DNA of 64,000 bases, taken from assembly GCA_964449305.1 (NCBI GenBank), contig CAYUYM010000001.1:1-64000 (forward strand). Reading direction: 5' to 3'. Position numbers and translations under genes: made by a program. How positions within the stretch are numbered: the first letter of the stretch is position 1; each line of letters starts with the position of its first letter. Below the pieces are notes generated by a model that saw only the letters and a program-made list of their open reading frames with translations, ran no database searches and had not been told where the DNA came from. Shown here in pieces: positions 52,725-63,783 of the stretch. The stretch is from CAYUYM01 sp964449305. GTDB taxonomy: Bacteria > Bacteroidota > Ignavibacteria > SZUA-365 > CAYQST01.

Positions 52725-54290
52725 ATGACAAGTGCCACCAGGGGAAGGAGCATCGCCCTTCTCGCTCTGTCTCTCGTTCTTCTCGTCCTCTTGTTCCCAG
52801 CCGGAAACACATTCGCCCAGGCCGGCTGCCCGCTGACGCTGAATGTCCCCATGCAGTCCTCCAACGGCCAGTCGGGTGTGACGCTCGACATCACGGCGAT
52901 CAAGTCCACCTCCATCTGCCGTTTCTGGATCCAGCCCTCCACCACAGGGTCGCATACTGTCCAGATCTGGAAGCACCCGAATGGCGTGGTCAACGCCAAT
53001 GACGGCCTCTGGCAGTACATCGGCACCGCCACCTTCAACATGCCCACCACGGGCATCAACTATGAGATCCCGGTGGACGTGAACGTCCTCCTTGATCCCG
53101 GGCAGAAGATGGGCTTTGCGATCTTCTCAAGCTCCACCATCCGCTATTCGACAGTATCCGCACCGCTCTTCTATGCCGACAGCTACATCAACGTGAACGT
53201 GAACCAGTATGGCATCACGGGTTCCACCACACCACCCAGCACCACGGCATGGAGCTTCGGTTTCTTCCCGCGCGGCCTTGTGGGACAGGTGCAATACAAG
53301 GAAGGCTGCTTCTTCCCGCCGGGCATCGCCTCCAGCTCGCTTGCCGACGCTGCGGGCAACCCCATCGCCTACGCCGAGATTCCCAGCAATGTGTTCATCA
53401 AATACGGCCTCGACTACCCCGCTGGTGCATCCAATTTCACGCTCACGGTGACCTTCAAGAAGGTGGGTGTCGCCAGCCCAGCACCGCCGAGCACGATGTT
53501 CACCACCACCATCAACGTCATCAAGCAGGCTGGTCAGACGTTGAGCGGGCTCGCCCAGGTCAGCCTCCCGGCGACCCTGCAGCCGGGCTTCTATACCATC
53601 GAGTATACAGGCAACTCACAGAACTCCTGCGGCAACTACCAGGATTACACGCTCCCGAGCCAGGGTCTCATGCTCGTCAACCCGGGAACTGCACCCTGCG
53701 TCGTGTGGCCGGGTGATGCGGACAACGACACCCGCGTCACGTATGCCGATCGCGCCTACATCAACAGCTACATCTTCAACGCCGGCCAGCGCACAACCTG
53801 GCTCCAGGGTCCGGCTCGCTATATGGCCAACGCCTCCCCGATGGCCTATCTCAATTGGACACCGCAGGCCTCCGTGCCCTGGCAGACCCCTGATGGTTGC
53901 TATGTGGACTGCGATGGCAATGGCGTCATCAACAACTTCGACCTCATCGCTGTCAAGCTCAACTGGATGAAGAACCATCCCCCGAAGGCGGGTGCCAACA
54001 TCGCCGTCATGACCTTCGACATGACGCAGAACTATCCGAATCCCTTCAATCCCAGCACACGGATCAGCTGCAGCGTTCCCGAACCCAGCATCGTGAAGCT
54101 CGTGGTCACCGACATGCTCGGCCGCACGGTGGCCACCCTTGTGGATGGACGTGTGGAGGCGGGGACATTTGAATCGCAGTTCGATGCCTCGTCGCTCAAC
54201 AGCGGCAACTACATCGCCACCGTGGTGATGCAGGGCATCGAGTCCGGGCTCTCGTTCAGCAAGACCATCAAGATGACCCTGATGAAGTGA
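52725..54290 (+). CDS. Secreted protein with dockerin-like module and T9SS tail
   Basis: A 521-aa protein. The signal peptide ends near PAGNTFAQAG. The N-terminal part (about 35-205) is beta-rich with paired Cys and no recognised family. An Ig-like part follows (about 215-315). The dockerin-like module is at about 320-425: PGDADNDTRVTYADRAYINS and DCDGNGVINNFDLIAVKLNW with a long insert. The T9SS type A tail starts QNYPNPFNPSTRISCS and ends SKTIKMTLMK. The ATG at 52725 has GGAG 6 bases upstream; an in-frame ATG at 52710 is an alternative. Related in its second half to the genes at 50946-52394 and 54495-56219. Confidence 0.86.
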   Translation: MTSATRGRSIALLALSLVLLVLLFPAGNTFAQAGCPLTLNVPMQSSNGQSGVTLDITAIKSTSICRFWIQPSTTGSHTVQIWKHPNGVVNANDGLWQYIGTATFNMPTTGINYEIPVDVNVLLDPGQKMGFAIFSSSTIRYSTVSAPLFYADSYINVNVNQYGITGSTTPPSTTAWSFGFFPRGLVGQVQYKEGCFFPPGIASSSLADAAGNPIAYAEIPSNVFIKYGLDYPAGASNFTLTVTFKKVGVASPAPPSTMFTTTINVIKQAGQTLSGLAQVSLPATLQPGFYTIEYTGNSQNSCGNYQDYTLPSQGLMLVNPGTAPCVVWPGDADNDTRVTYADRAYINSYIFNAGQRTTWLQGPARYMANASPMAYLNWTPQASVPWQTPDGCYVDCDGNGVINNFDLIAVKLNWMKNHPPKAGANIAVMTFDMTQNYPNPFNPSTRISCSVPEPSIVKLVVTDMLGRTVATLVDGRVEAGTFESQFDASSLNSGNYIATVVMQGIESGLSFSKTIKMTLMK

Positions 54291-54329
54291 TCGACTGCTG
54301 TCCCGCTCCGCGGGGCAGCCCACAATTGG

Positions 54330-54357
54330 TGGGGCATGGTGGAAACGCCATGCCCCA
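54330..54357 (+). terminator. Strong hairpin after the dockerin-like gene
   Basis: TGGGGCATGG (54330-54339) and CCATGCCCCA (54348-54357) form a 10-bp stem with an 8-nt loop, followed by TTGCTTTC. The gene stops at 54290. Confidence 0.65.
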
Positions 54358-54410
54358 TTGCTTTCTCCCGGCCGTCTCCCCCCCCGCGATAAAAAGGCGC
54401 ATTGGCCACC

Positions 54411-54441
54411 TTGCATATCCGTAATCGACACGCTATCTTTC
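54411..54441 (+). promoter_or_regulatory. Promoter of the third dockerin-like gene
   Basis: TTG (54411-54413), a 20-nt spacer and TATCTTTC (54434-54441). The gene begins at 54495 with AAGGAGATTCC just upstream. Confidence 0.6.
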
Positions 54442-54494
54442 CGACGTCATCTTTACGCAGCAAAAAACCATTCACCATAAGGAAAGGAGATTCC

Positions 54495-56219
54495 ATGAAT
54501 TTGCGTACATCATCCAGAGTGCTGCTTGCAGCCTTGGTGCTGATGTTCGTTGCATCGAACACCAGCTCTGCACAGGTGTCGCTGATGGCGTTCTCATCCA
54601 CGCAGGGCACGTGGGTCCCCATCACAGCCGGCACACAGATCAATCCGGGATATGTGGATGACAACTCGTTCCTCATCCCCATCGGTTTCACCTTCAACTT
54701 CGGTGGCAACAGCTACACCGATGTGTGGGTCAACTCAAACGGCGGTCTGTCCTTCGGTGCGTCCCAGACCTACGACTACCTTCCACTGGCCTACCCGTCT
54801 GCGGGCGTCACCGGCTCCATCGTGGCCATCGGTGGCGATCTTCTTGCGAACAATGCCGGGGACCTCATGTATGAACTCACGGGCCCGGCGGGCAACCGTG
54901 TGCTCACCGTGCAGTACACGGCGTTCGACTGGTACTCCTCACAGTTCTACGGCATGACCAACCAGTGGACCTGGCAGTTCAAACTCTACGAAAAGGGCGC
55001 CGTCGAAATCGTCTGGGGACCGTTCGTTCAGAGCCCTGTCTACACCATCTATGGTTGGGAGACCGGCATCCGTGGCGCCTCCTCCACCGACTTCCACCGC
55101 CGCGTGGTCGACTATGCCGTTGTCGGCAGCACCTGGGCGAATTCCACCCAGGCCCCGACCAACGATCCGTACACGTACTACACATCCATCGGTCCGAACC
55201 TCATCCCTGCAGCAGGTCTCACCTATCGCTGGGCCTGCAACATCCCCGACAATGCGGTGCAGCTCGAGGTCCTCAACATGAACGACCAGCCGGCGACGGC
55301 CGTGGAGCTCCCGGGCAGCGTCAAGGTTGCCTACAACATCACCTACCCCGATCTCGGTGGCCCGATCGACCTCACTGTGAAGTTCTATCGCGTCGGGCAG
55401 GCGGTGCCGGAATACGTGTATGGCCCGGTCAGTCTCGTCAAGGCGCCGCTCACACCGCTTGTGGGCACGCTCGTCATCGCTCTTCCGACCTCCCTGCCCA
55501 TGAGCTGGTATCGTGTGGATGTGGTGGTCAGCATGGCCAACCAATGCAACATCATCAGCGACAATCTCTTCACTCCCGGTGCCCTCCTCATCTACCCACA
55601 GGGGACGCCTGTGTGCAAGGTCTGGCCGGGCGACGTCAACAACGACGGCCTCGTGAACTACGGTGACCGCAAGTCACTCAACAGCTACATCTACGACGCG
55701 AACATGCGCACCTCGTGGTTGAATGGCTACGCCAGGTACCGCATCAGCGCAAATCCGCTCTCCTACACCGAGTGGATCGAACAGGCAGGCCTCCCGTGGG
55801 GCAATGTCTGGAACGGCATCAATGCCTGCTACGTCGATGCCGATGGCAACGGGTACATCAACAACTTCGACTATGTCGCCATCAAGCTGAACTGGATGCG
55901 CTCCCATAGCGTGCCGAAACAGGGCGACCAGTCGCTGCTGTCCTTCGACATGGTTCAGAACTACCCGAATCCGTTCAACCCGACCACCCGCATCCAGTAC
56001 TCCACGCCGGAGAAGAGCCAGGTCAGCCTGGTGGTGACCGACATGATCGGCCGCACGATTGCCACGCTGGTGAACGGAAACGTCACCGCCGGCGTGCATG
56101 ACGTGTCCTTCGATGCCTCCAGCCTCACCAGTGGCACCTACATCGCCACGGTGAACATGATCGGACTGGAATCGGGGCTCACCTTCTCACGAACCATGAA
56201 GATGCAGTTCGTGAAGTGA
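54495..56219 (+). CDS. Secreted protein with dockerin-like module and T9SS tail
   Basis: A 574-aa protein with signal peptide MNLRTSSRVLLAALVLMFVA and a very good ribosome site. The N-terminal domain (about 28-260) has GFTFNFGGNSYTDVWVNSNG and GASSTDFHRRVVDYAVVGS, like nidogen/PEP-type extracellular domains. An Ig-like part follows (about 265-370). The dockerin-like module is at about 375-475: PGDVNNDGLVNYGDRKSLNS and DADGNGYINNFDYVAIKLNW with a long insert. The T9SS tail is QNYPNPFNPTTRIQYS ... SRTMKMQFVK. The last about 200 residues are close to those of 50946-52394. Confidence 0.88.
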   Translation: MNLRTSSRVLLAALVLMFVASNTSSAQVSLMAFSSTQGTWVPITAGTQINPGYVDDNSFLIPIGFTFNFGGNSYTDVWVNSNGGLSFGASQTYDYLPLAYPSAGVTGSIVAIGGDLLANNAGDLMYELTGPAGNRVLTVQYTAFDWYSSQFYGMTNQWTWQFKLYEKGAVEIVWGPFVQSPVYTIYGWETGIRGASSTDFHRRVVDYAVVGSTWANSTQAPTNDPYTYYTSIGPNLIPAAGLTYRWACNIPDNAVQLEVLNMNDQPATAVELPGSVKVAYNITYPDLGGPIDLTVKFYRVGQAVPEYVYGPVSLVKAPLTPLVGTLVIALPTSLPMSWYRVDVVVSMANQCNIISDNLFTPGALLIYPQGTPVCKVWPGDVNNDGLVNYGDRKSLNSYIYDANMRTSWLNGYARYRISANPLSYTEWIEQAGLPWGNVWNGINACYVDADGNGYINNFDYVAIKLNWMRSHSVPKQGDQSLLSFDMVQNYPNPFNPTTRIQYSTPEKSQVSLVVTDMIGRTIATLVNGNVTAGVHDVSFDASSLTSGTYIATVNMIGLESGLTFSRTMKMQFVK

Positions 56220-56245
56220 TCCTCCCCCCGCGTGTGTGATATGCA

Positions 56246-56271
56246 TCGGCGCTCCCCATGGAGCGCCGATT
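56246..56271 (+). terminator. Hairpin terminator after the third dockerin-like gene
   Basis: ATCGGCGCTCC (56246-56256) and GGAGCGCCGAT (56261-56271) form an 11-bp stem with a 4-nt loop, followed by TGCGTTTCC; the T-tract is short. Confidence 0.65.
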
Positions 56272-56405
56272 GCGTTTCCGGGGGGCTGGCCACGGAATCC
56301 GGATGTTATCTGTATGAAAAGTCGCCTTCCCATGCCTCCGTTCTTTCGATTGAACAAATTGGGTGGTATTTTCTCGTCTCCATTGCAATGAATCTCAGGT
56401 GACCC

Positions 56406-56711
56406 ATGCGTTTGTCGGAACAGGAAATCATGGAGCAGATGCAGGAGATGCCGGAGTGGCATCGGGCTGGAGCCGCACTGCGGCGCTCGTACACCACAGT
56501 CCATTTCCGCTCCGCCGTCTCCCTCGTGGTCGAGATCGCCATGCTCGCCGAAACCGCCGATCATCATCCCGATCTGACCATTTCCTACAACCGTGTCGAC
56601 GTCACCCTCACCACGCACAGCGCCGGAGGCGTGACGCAGAAGGATTTCGATCTGGCCAATGCCATCGAATCCATCGCGGCGAAGCACACCGACGACGGCG
56701 CCGGAGCGTGA
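56406..56711 (+). CDS. phhB: Pterin-4a-carbinolamine dehydratase
   Basis: A 101-aa protein with the family signature ETADHHPDLTISYNRVDV followed by THSAGGVTQKDFDLA. It dehydrates 4a-hydroxytetrahydropterin, usually to recycle the cofactor of phenylalanine hydroxylase; in bacteria lacking that enzyme its role is less clear, and no such hydroxylase gene is in the window. pyrE follows within 28 bp. Confidence 0.93.
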   Translation: MRLSEQEIMEQMQEMPEWHRAGAALRRSYTTVHFRSAVSLVVEIAMLAETADHHPDLTISYNRVDVTLTTHSAGGVTQKDFDLANAIESIAAKHTDDGAGA

Positions 56712-56739
56712 CATCCGATCACTCATCACGGACGAATGC

Positions 56740-57321
56740 ATGCGCTACACCCAGGACCAGGTCCTCGAGATGTTCAAGAGCGCCGGGGCCTTTCTCGAGG
56801 GCCATTTCGTGCTCACATCCGGGCTGCACAGCCCCCACTACATTGAGAAATTCCGCGTTCTCGAACGCCCCGAACTGACGGCGGATCTCTGCACCGCCTT
56901 CGCGGATCATTACCGCCCCCAGGGGGTCACCGTCGTCGTCGGGCCAGTCACCGGAGGGGTGATCCTCGCCCACGAAACGGCGAAGCAGCTCGGCGCCCGC
57001 GCCATGTTCACCGAACGCGTCGACGGCACCATGACGCTCCGCCGGGGCTTCCACCTGACCCCCGACGACCGCGTCCTTGTGGTGGAGGACATCGTCACCA
57101 CGGGGGGCAGCGTCTTCGAGGTGCTCGACGTCGTCCGTGCCACTGGTGCGACCATCGTTGGCGTCGGCCTCCTGGCGGATCGCAGCGGTGGCAGGGTCGT
57201 CTTCACCGAACCCGTCCTCGCTCTGATGACGCTCGACGTCGTCACCCATCAGCCCGACACCTGCCCGCTCTGCCGCGACGGTGTCGCGATCACGAAGCCG
57301 GGCCGCACAGGAAAAGCCTGA
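56740..57321 (+). CDS. pyrE: Orotate phosphoribosyltransferase
   Basis: A 193-aa enzyme converting orotate and PRPP to orotidine-5'-phosphate in pyrimidine synthesis. The PRPP motif VLVVEDIVTTGGSVFEVLD is clear, as are HFVLTSGLHSPHYIEKFRVL and VVGPVTGGVILAHE. The C-terminal TCPLCRDGVAITKPG with a Cys pair is seen in some pyrE proteins. The ATG at 56740 is chosen by family length although its ribosome site is weak; the frame is open upstream into phhB. Confidence 0.93.
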   Translation: MRYTQDQVLEMFKSAGAFLEGHFVLTSGLHSPHYIEKFRVLERPELTADLCTAFADHYRPQGVTVVVGPVTGGVILAHETAKQLGARAMFTERVDGTMTLRRGFHLTPDDRVLVVEDIVTTGGSVFEVLDVVRATGATIVGVGLLADRSGGRVVFTEPVLALMTLDVVTHQPDTCPLCRDGVAITKPGRTGKA

Positions 57322-57430
57322 TCGTCATCCCGGATTCCCATCCATTTTCTCCTCTGCCACGCACCCCGGAATCCTCCCCGTCCCGACGGCCACGGACATT
57401 CACTGAACAGCCATCAACCGAGGAGTCACC

Positions 57431-59248
<1,818 letters not shown>

Positions 59249-59279
59249 TTGTCCGAATCAGGGAATTTCCCTACCTTTG
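59249..59279 (+). promoter_or_regulatory. Promoter of the nuo operon
   Basis: TTG (59249-59251), a 20-nt spacer and TACCTTTG (59272-59279), a full match to the Bacteroidota consensus. The first gene, nuoA, begins at 59303. Confidence 0.7.
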
Positions 59280-59302
59280 CAGTTCCATGAAGGAAGAACT
59301 CC

Positions 59303-59659
59303 ATGCTTGAAACCTACATCCCCATTTTTGTCCTTCTCGGCGTCGCCGTCATTTTCGGCATCGTCTCGGTGAACATCTCCTGGCTTCTCGGCCCCCAGCG
59401 ACCATATCGGGAGAAGATGACAACCTACGAAAGCGGCATGCAGCCTATCCGCTCCGCGCATGAACGCTTCTCGGTGAAGTACTATCTCGTGGCCATGCTC
59501 TTCATCTTGTTCGACATCGAAATCGTGTTCATGTATCCCTGGGCGGTGCAGTACCGCAACCTTGGGATGATCGGCTTCGTGGAGATGGTGGCGTTCCTGG
59601 GGATTCTCTTTGTCGGGTATCTCCACGTTCTTGGAAAGGGGGCATTGAAATGGGACTAG
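59303..59659 (+). CDS. nuoA: NADH-quinone oxidoreductase subunit A
   Basis: A 118-aa membrane subunit of complex I with three hydrophobic helices and the conserved YESGMQPIRSAHERFSVKYY and LFDIEIVFMYPWAV. Start directly after the GGAAGAA region (AAGGAAGAACTCC). Overlaps nuoB by 10 bp. Confidence 0.95.
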   Translation: MLETYIPIFVLLGVAVIFGIVSVNISWLLGPQRPYREKMTTYESGMQPIRSAHERFSVKYYLVAMLFILFDIEIVFMYPWAVQYRNLGMIGFVEMVAFLGILFVGYLHVLGKGALKWD

Positions 59660-60156
59660 AAAGCACGCTCGGTGACGGCTTCTTCACGACCTCGATCGAC
59701 GCGTTGGTGGCGTGGGCCCGCAAGAGTTCACTGTGGCCCATGCCGATGGGCATCTCCTGCTGCGCCATCGAGCTGATGTCGTCCGGTGATCCCCGGCACG
59801 ACATCGCCCGCTTCGGCATGGAGGTGATGCGCTTCTCCCCGCGACAGTCCGACGTGCTCGTCGTTGCCGGCACGGTGACCTACAAGATGGCGAAGGTGGT
59901 GCGGAAGATCTACGACCAGATGGCCGAGCCCCGCTGGGTGGTGGCCATGGGCGCATGCTCCTCCTCCGGAGGCATGTTCCGCAGCTATTCCGTGGTGCAG
60001 GGCATCGACCAGTTCCTGCCTGTGGATGTGTTCGTCTCCGGCTGCCCCCCCCGCCCCGACAACCTTCTCCATGCCATGATGGAGCTGCAGAAGAAGGTCG
60101 GAAGGTCGAGCGTTCTCGAGTATCAAAACAGTCCGATGGACGCTGCCGACCGCTAG
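59650..60156 (+). CDS. nuoB: NADH-quinone oxidoreductase subunit B
   Basis: A 168-aa subunit of the connecting arm carrying the N2 4Fe-4S cluster. SCCAIELMSSGDPRHDIARF, ACSSSGGMF and SGCPPRPDNLLHAMMEL supply the Cys ligands. Start overlaps nuoA. Confidence 0.96.
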   Translation: MGLESTLGDGFFTTSIDALVAWARKSSLWPMPMGISCCAIELMSSGDPRHDIARFGMEVMRFSPRQSDVLVVAGTVTYKMAKVVRKIYDQMAEPRWVVAMGACSSSGGMFRSYSVVQGIDQFLPVDVFVSGCPPRPDNLLHAMMELQKKVGRSSVLEYQNSPMDAADR

Positions 60157-60211
60157 GCGGCTGCGCCATCCCCCGGGTTCCCCCGGCCCATTCAGGAGAG
60201 TGATGTGACCC

Positions 60212-60703
60212 ATGAAACCCATCCTTGACCACGTGATCGACCAGATGCGGACCGAATTCGGCCCCGCCGTCATTGATGTCACCGAATTCCGTGACGATGT
60301 GATGGTGACCGTGGAGCGCGACCGCATCGTGGACATCGTCCGCTTCCTGCGCGACAATCCCCTCTGCCCGTTTCCCCTGTGCGAGGATGTGTTCGGCATC
60401 GATCAGGACCGCCAGCCCGCGCGGTTCGAGGTGAACTACCATTTCTTTTCCATCGAGCACAAGGTGCGCATCCACCTCAAGATCCGTGTCGAGGAAAAAC
60501 CCTGTGAGGCACCCTCCATCACGGGTCTCTTCCCCGGCGCCGACTGGTACGAGCGCGAGACCTGGGACATGTACGGCATCACCTTCATCGGGCATCCCGA
60601 TCTGCGACGCGCCTACATGCCCGAGGAATACGTGCATCATCCGCTGCGAAAGGATTTCCCCATGATGGGGATCCCCGGATCCATCCCGCTTCCCAAACGA
60701 TAG
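60212..60703 (+). CDS. nuoC: NADH-quinone oxidoreductase subunit C
   Basis: A 163-aa subunit (30-kDa type). NPLCPFPLCEDVFGIDQDRQ, SITGLFPGADWYERETWDMY and GITFIGHPDLRRAYMPEEY are typical. Separate from nuoD, not fused as in enterobacteria. Good ribosome site AGGAGAG. Confidence 0.95.
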   Translation: MKPILDHVIDQMRTEFGPAVIDVTEFRDDVMVTVERDRIVDIVRFLRDNPLCPFPLCEDVFGIDQDRQPARFEVNYHFFSIEHKVRIHLKIRVEEKPCEAPSITGLFPGADWYERETWDMYGITFIGHPDLRRAYMPEEYVHHPLRKDFPMMGIPGSIPLPKR

Positions 60704-60712
60704 GCTGTCCGC

Positions 60713-62011
60713 ATGAACACCACCGATCCCATGGATGTCTTTGACAGACCCGTTTCCATCACCAGCCTGACGAGCGAGGAGAAGCAGTCGGCGATTCTCA
60801 AATCCCTGCTGTCCCAGCATTCCGACGTGTCCCGTGAGGATCCGTTGGAGAATGAGATGATCCTCAACATGGGGCCGTCCCACCCGGCCACCCATGGCGT
60901 GCTCCGCCTGCTGCTGCGCATCGACGGCGAGACGGTGACCGGCTGCGTGCCCGAGCTGGGCTATCTCCACCGCGGCTATGAGAAGATGGCGGAGAACGAG
61001 ACCTATCACGAGTTCCTGCCACACACCGACCGCCTCGACTATCTGCAGCCGATGCACAACAACGTCGCCTACATGCTCGCCGTCGAGAAGCTCTGCGGCA
61101 TCGAGGCGCCTCCCCGCGCACAGTTCATCCGCACCATCGTCAGCGAGCTCGCACGCATCTCCTCGCACTTCGTCGCCTTCGGCACCATGACCATGGATGT
61201 GGGCGCGATGACACTCCTGCTGTGGGCCTTCCGCGAACGCGAGAAGATCCACGACATCTTTGATCTCATCTGTGGCGCACGCTTCACGACCAGCTACACC
61301 CGCATCGGCGGTGTGGCGCAGGACATCAGCCAGGAGTCCATCGATGCGATCCGCGCCTTTCTCGTGCAGCTTCCGGAGAAGATCGACGAATGCGAACGCC
61401 TCATCAACCGGAACCGCATCTTCTTCGATCGCTGCCGCAACATCGGTGTGATCAGCGCGGAGGAGGCCCTGGCGATCGGCTTCACCGGACCCAACCTCCG
61501 CGGCAGCGGTGTGGCCATGGATCTGCGCCGCGACACCCCCTACCTTGTCTACGATCAGCTCGACTTCGATGTGATCACCGAGAAGGAGGGGGATTCCCTC
61601 GCGCGGTACTACGTCCGCCTCCGCGAGATGCGCGAGAGCATGAAGATCCTCCACCAGTGCCTCGACATGCTGCCGGCCGGGCCCGTCCACGCACGTGAAC
61701 CGAAGAAGGTGCTGCCGCGCAAGGAGCGCATCTACACGCGCATGGAGGAGCTGATCCACGACTTCATGATCATCAACTTCGGCGTCGAGCCCCCGGCGGG
61801 CGAGGTATACCATGCGGTGGAATCGTCCAAGGGCCAGCTCGGTTTCCACATCGTGAGCCGCGGCGAGGGGCACCCCTGGCGCATGAAGATCCGCTCCCCG
61901 TCATACTGCAACATTCAGGCCCTGCCGCAGCTCATCAAGGGCCATCTCATCTCGGATGTGGTCGCCATCATCGGCAGCATCGACCCGGTCATGGGCGAAG
62001 CCGACAAATAA
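60713..62011 (+). CDS. nuoD: NADH-quinone oxidoreductase subunit D
   Basis: A 432-aa subunit of the quinone-binding site. MGPSHPATHGVLRLLLRIDG, LGYLHRGYEKMAENETYHEF and the C-terminal DPVMGEADK (short form of the terminal DxxxGExDR) are present. An N-terminal extension of about 48 residues precedes the core; an internal start cannot be excluded. nuoC ends 9 bp upstream. Confidence 0.95.
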   Translation: MNTTDPMDVFDRPVSITSLTSEEKQSAILKSLLSQHSDVSREDPLENEMILNMGPSHPATHGVLRLLLRIDGETVTGCVPELGYLHRGYEKMAENETYHEFLPHTDRLDYLQPMHNNVAYMLAVEKLCGIEAPPRAQFIRTIVSELARISSHFVAFGTMTMDVGAMTLLLWAFREREKIHDIFDLICGARFTTSYTRIGGVAQDISQESIDAIRAFLVQLPEKIDECERLINRNRIFFDRCRNIGVISAEEALAIGFTGPNLRGSGVAMDLRRDTPYLVYDQLDFDVITEKEGDSLARYYVRLREMRESMKILHQCLDMLPAGPVHAREPKKVLPRKERIYTRMEELIHDFMIINFGVEPPAGEVYHAVESSKGQLGFHIVSRGEGHPWRMKIRSPSYCNIQALPQLIKGHLISDVVAIIGSIDPVMGEADK

Positions 62012-62026
62012 CGGACAGAGAATCCC

Positions 62027-62515
62027 ATGTTCAACGAAGAAGAACTCACGAAGGTCGCGGAAATCCGCTCGCATTATCCCACGAATCATGGCGCCGTCAT
62101 GGGCGTGCTTCACCTGGTGCAGGACAAGTTCGGCTTCATCTCGGGAGAGGCCATCGAGCAGGTGGCGGCGCTCCTCGACATCCCACCGGAGCATGTCTAC
62201 GGCGTTGTCACGTTCTATGAGATGTACCACGAACACCCGATGGGGCGGTACAACCTCCAGGTCTGCACGAACGTTTCCTGCATGCTTCGCGGCTCCGATG
62301 CCATCGTGGAGACGGTGCGCCACCGCCTGGGCATCGGCTTCGGTGAGACAACACCCGACGGCCTCTTCACGCTGCACGAGGTGGAATGCCTCGGTGCCTG
62401 CGGCGGTGCTCCGGCCATCTCCGTCTGGAAAACCTATCACGAGAACATGACGCCCGAGAAGATGAACGCCATCATCGACGAGCTTCTTGCCAGCCACCAA
62501 CCCCGCACGCCATGA
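62027..62515 (+). CDS. nuoE: NADH-quinone oxidoreductase subunit E
   Basis: A 162-aa thioredoxin-like 2Fe-2S subunit of the NADH module. The Cys ligands are in VCTNVSCMLRG and LGACGGAPAISVW. Part of the complete NADH dehydrogenase arm with nuoF. Stop overlaps the nuoF start (ATGA). Confidence 0.95.
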   Translation: MFNEEELTKVAEIRSHYPTNHGAVMGVLHLVQDKFGFISGEAIEQVAALLDIPPEHVYGVVTFYEMYHEHPMGRYNLQVCTNVSCMLRGSDAIVETVRHRLGIGFGETTPDGLFTLHEVECLGACGGAPAISVWKTYHENMTPEKMNAIIDELLASHQPRTP

Positions 62516-63783
62516 TCGACTACCAACCCCTCATCCTCCGGAACATCCCCGATCTGCACACCCTCGACGTGTACGAGGCGAACGGCGGCTATGGCGCCCT
62601 TCGCAAGGCGCTGGGCATGACGCGGGACGCGATCATCGCCGAGATCAAGACGTCGGGCCTCCGCGGTCGCGGCGGCGCCGCCGTCCCCACCGGCCTCAAG
62701 TGGACCTTCATGCCGAAGGAGGGGGACAAGCCCCGCTACCTTTGTGTGAACGGTGACGAGAGCGAGCCCGGCTCATTCAAGGACCGGCAGATCTTCGAGT
62801 TCAATCCGCATCTCATGATCGAGGGCATCCTCATCGCGGGCTGGACGCTCGGCCTGAAGGCGGCCTACATCTACATCCGCGGCGAGTACGAACAGTTCGT
62901 GCGCATGGTGGAGAAGGCCATCGCCGATGCATATGCCCGCGGGTACATCGGTCCCCGCATGCGCGAAACGCTCGGCTGCGATTTCTCGATGGATATCCAT
63001 GTCCACCGGGGTGCCGGGGCCTACATCTGCGGTGAGGAATCGTCGCTCATGAATTCCATCGAGGGGCGGCGACCGTATCCCCGCGTCAAGCCGCCCTTCC
63101 CAGCGCAGTACGGCCTCTGGGGTTGCCCCACCACCATCAACAACGTCGAGACCATGGCGAACATCCCGCTCATCATCGGGCGGGGCGGTGAATGGTACTC
63201 GAAGATCGGCGCGGAGAAGCATCCCGGCCCCATTCTCTACGGCATCTCGGGCCATGTGAACAAGCCCGGCGTGTATGAACTGCCCACGGGCATGCTTCTC
63301 ACCGAGCTCATCCACGACGTGGCCGGCGGTGTGCCAGGCAACAAGCGGATCAAGATGGTCATCCCCGGTGGAAGTTCCATGCCTCCGCTCCGCGGCGATC
63401 AGCTCGAAGGGGTGCGCATGGACGCTGAATCCCTCAAGGCCGTCGGGTCCGCCATCGGCACCGCGGGCATCATGGTGATGGACGAGGACACGGATCTGGT
63501 GCGTGTGCTCGCGCGCATCACCCACTTCTACTGGATCGAATCCTGCGGGCAGTGCACGCCCTGCCGCGAGGGCACGGGGTGGATGCTGAAGATTCTCAAG
63601 CGCCTCAGCCGTGGCGAGGGACGCATCGAGGATCTCGATCTGCTCGTGAGCATCGCCAACAACATCGAGGGCAACACCGTCTGCGCGCTCGGCGACGCCG
63701 CGGCCTGGCCGGTGAAGTTCACCATCCAGCGGCTTCGCGAGGAGTTTGAGGCACACATCCGCAGCGGTGCGGCGGCCGGGTGA
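62512..63783 (+). CDS. nuoF: NADH-quinone oxidoreductase subunit F
   Basis: A 423-aa NADH- and FMN-binding subunit. GLRGRGGAAVPTGLKWTFMP, GAGAYICGEESSLMNSIEG and the 4Fe-4S motif SCGQCTPCREGTGWMLKIL are present. The ATG at 62512 overlaps the nuoE stop; a longer frame (62386) overlaps nuoE. Transfers electrons from NADH to the Fe-S chain. Confidence 0.96.
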   Translation: MIDYQPLILRNIPDLHTLDVYEANGGYGALRKALGMTRDAIIAEIKTSGLRGRGGAAVPTGLKWTFMPKEGDKPRYLCVNGDESEPGSFKDRQIFEFNPHLMIEGILIAGWTLGLKAAYIYIRGEYEQFVRMVEKAIADAYARGYIGPRMRETLGCDFSMDIHVHRGAGAYICGEESSLMNSIEGRRPYPRVKPPFPAQYGLWGCPTTINNVETMANIPLIIGRGGEWYSKIGAEKHPGPILYGISGHVNKPGVYELPTGMLLTELIHDVAGGVPGNKRIKMVIPGGSSMPPLRGDQLEGVRMDAESLKAVGSAIGTAGIMVMDEDTDLVRVLARITHFYWIESCGQCTPCREGTGWMLKILKRLSRGEGRIEDLDLLVSIANNIEGNTVCALGDAAAWPVKFTIQRLREEFEAHIRSGAAAG

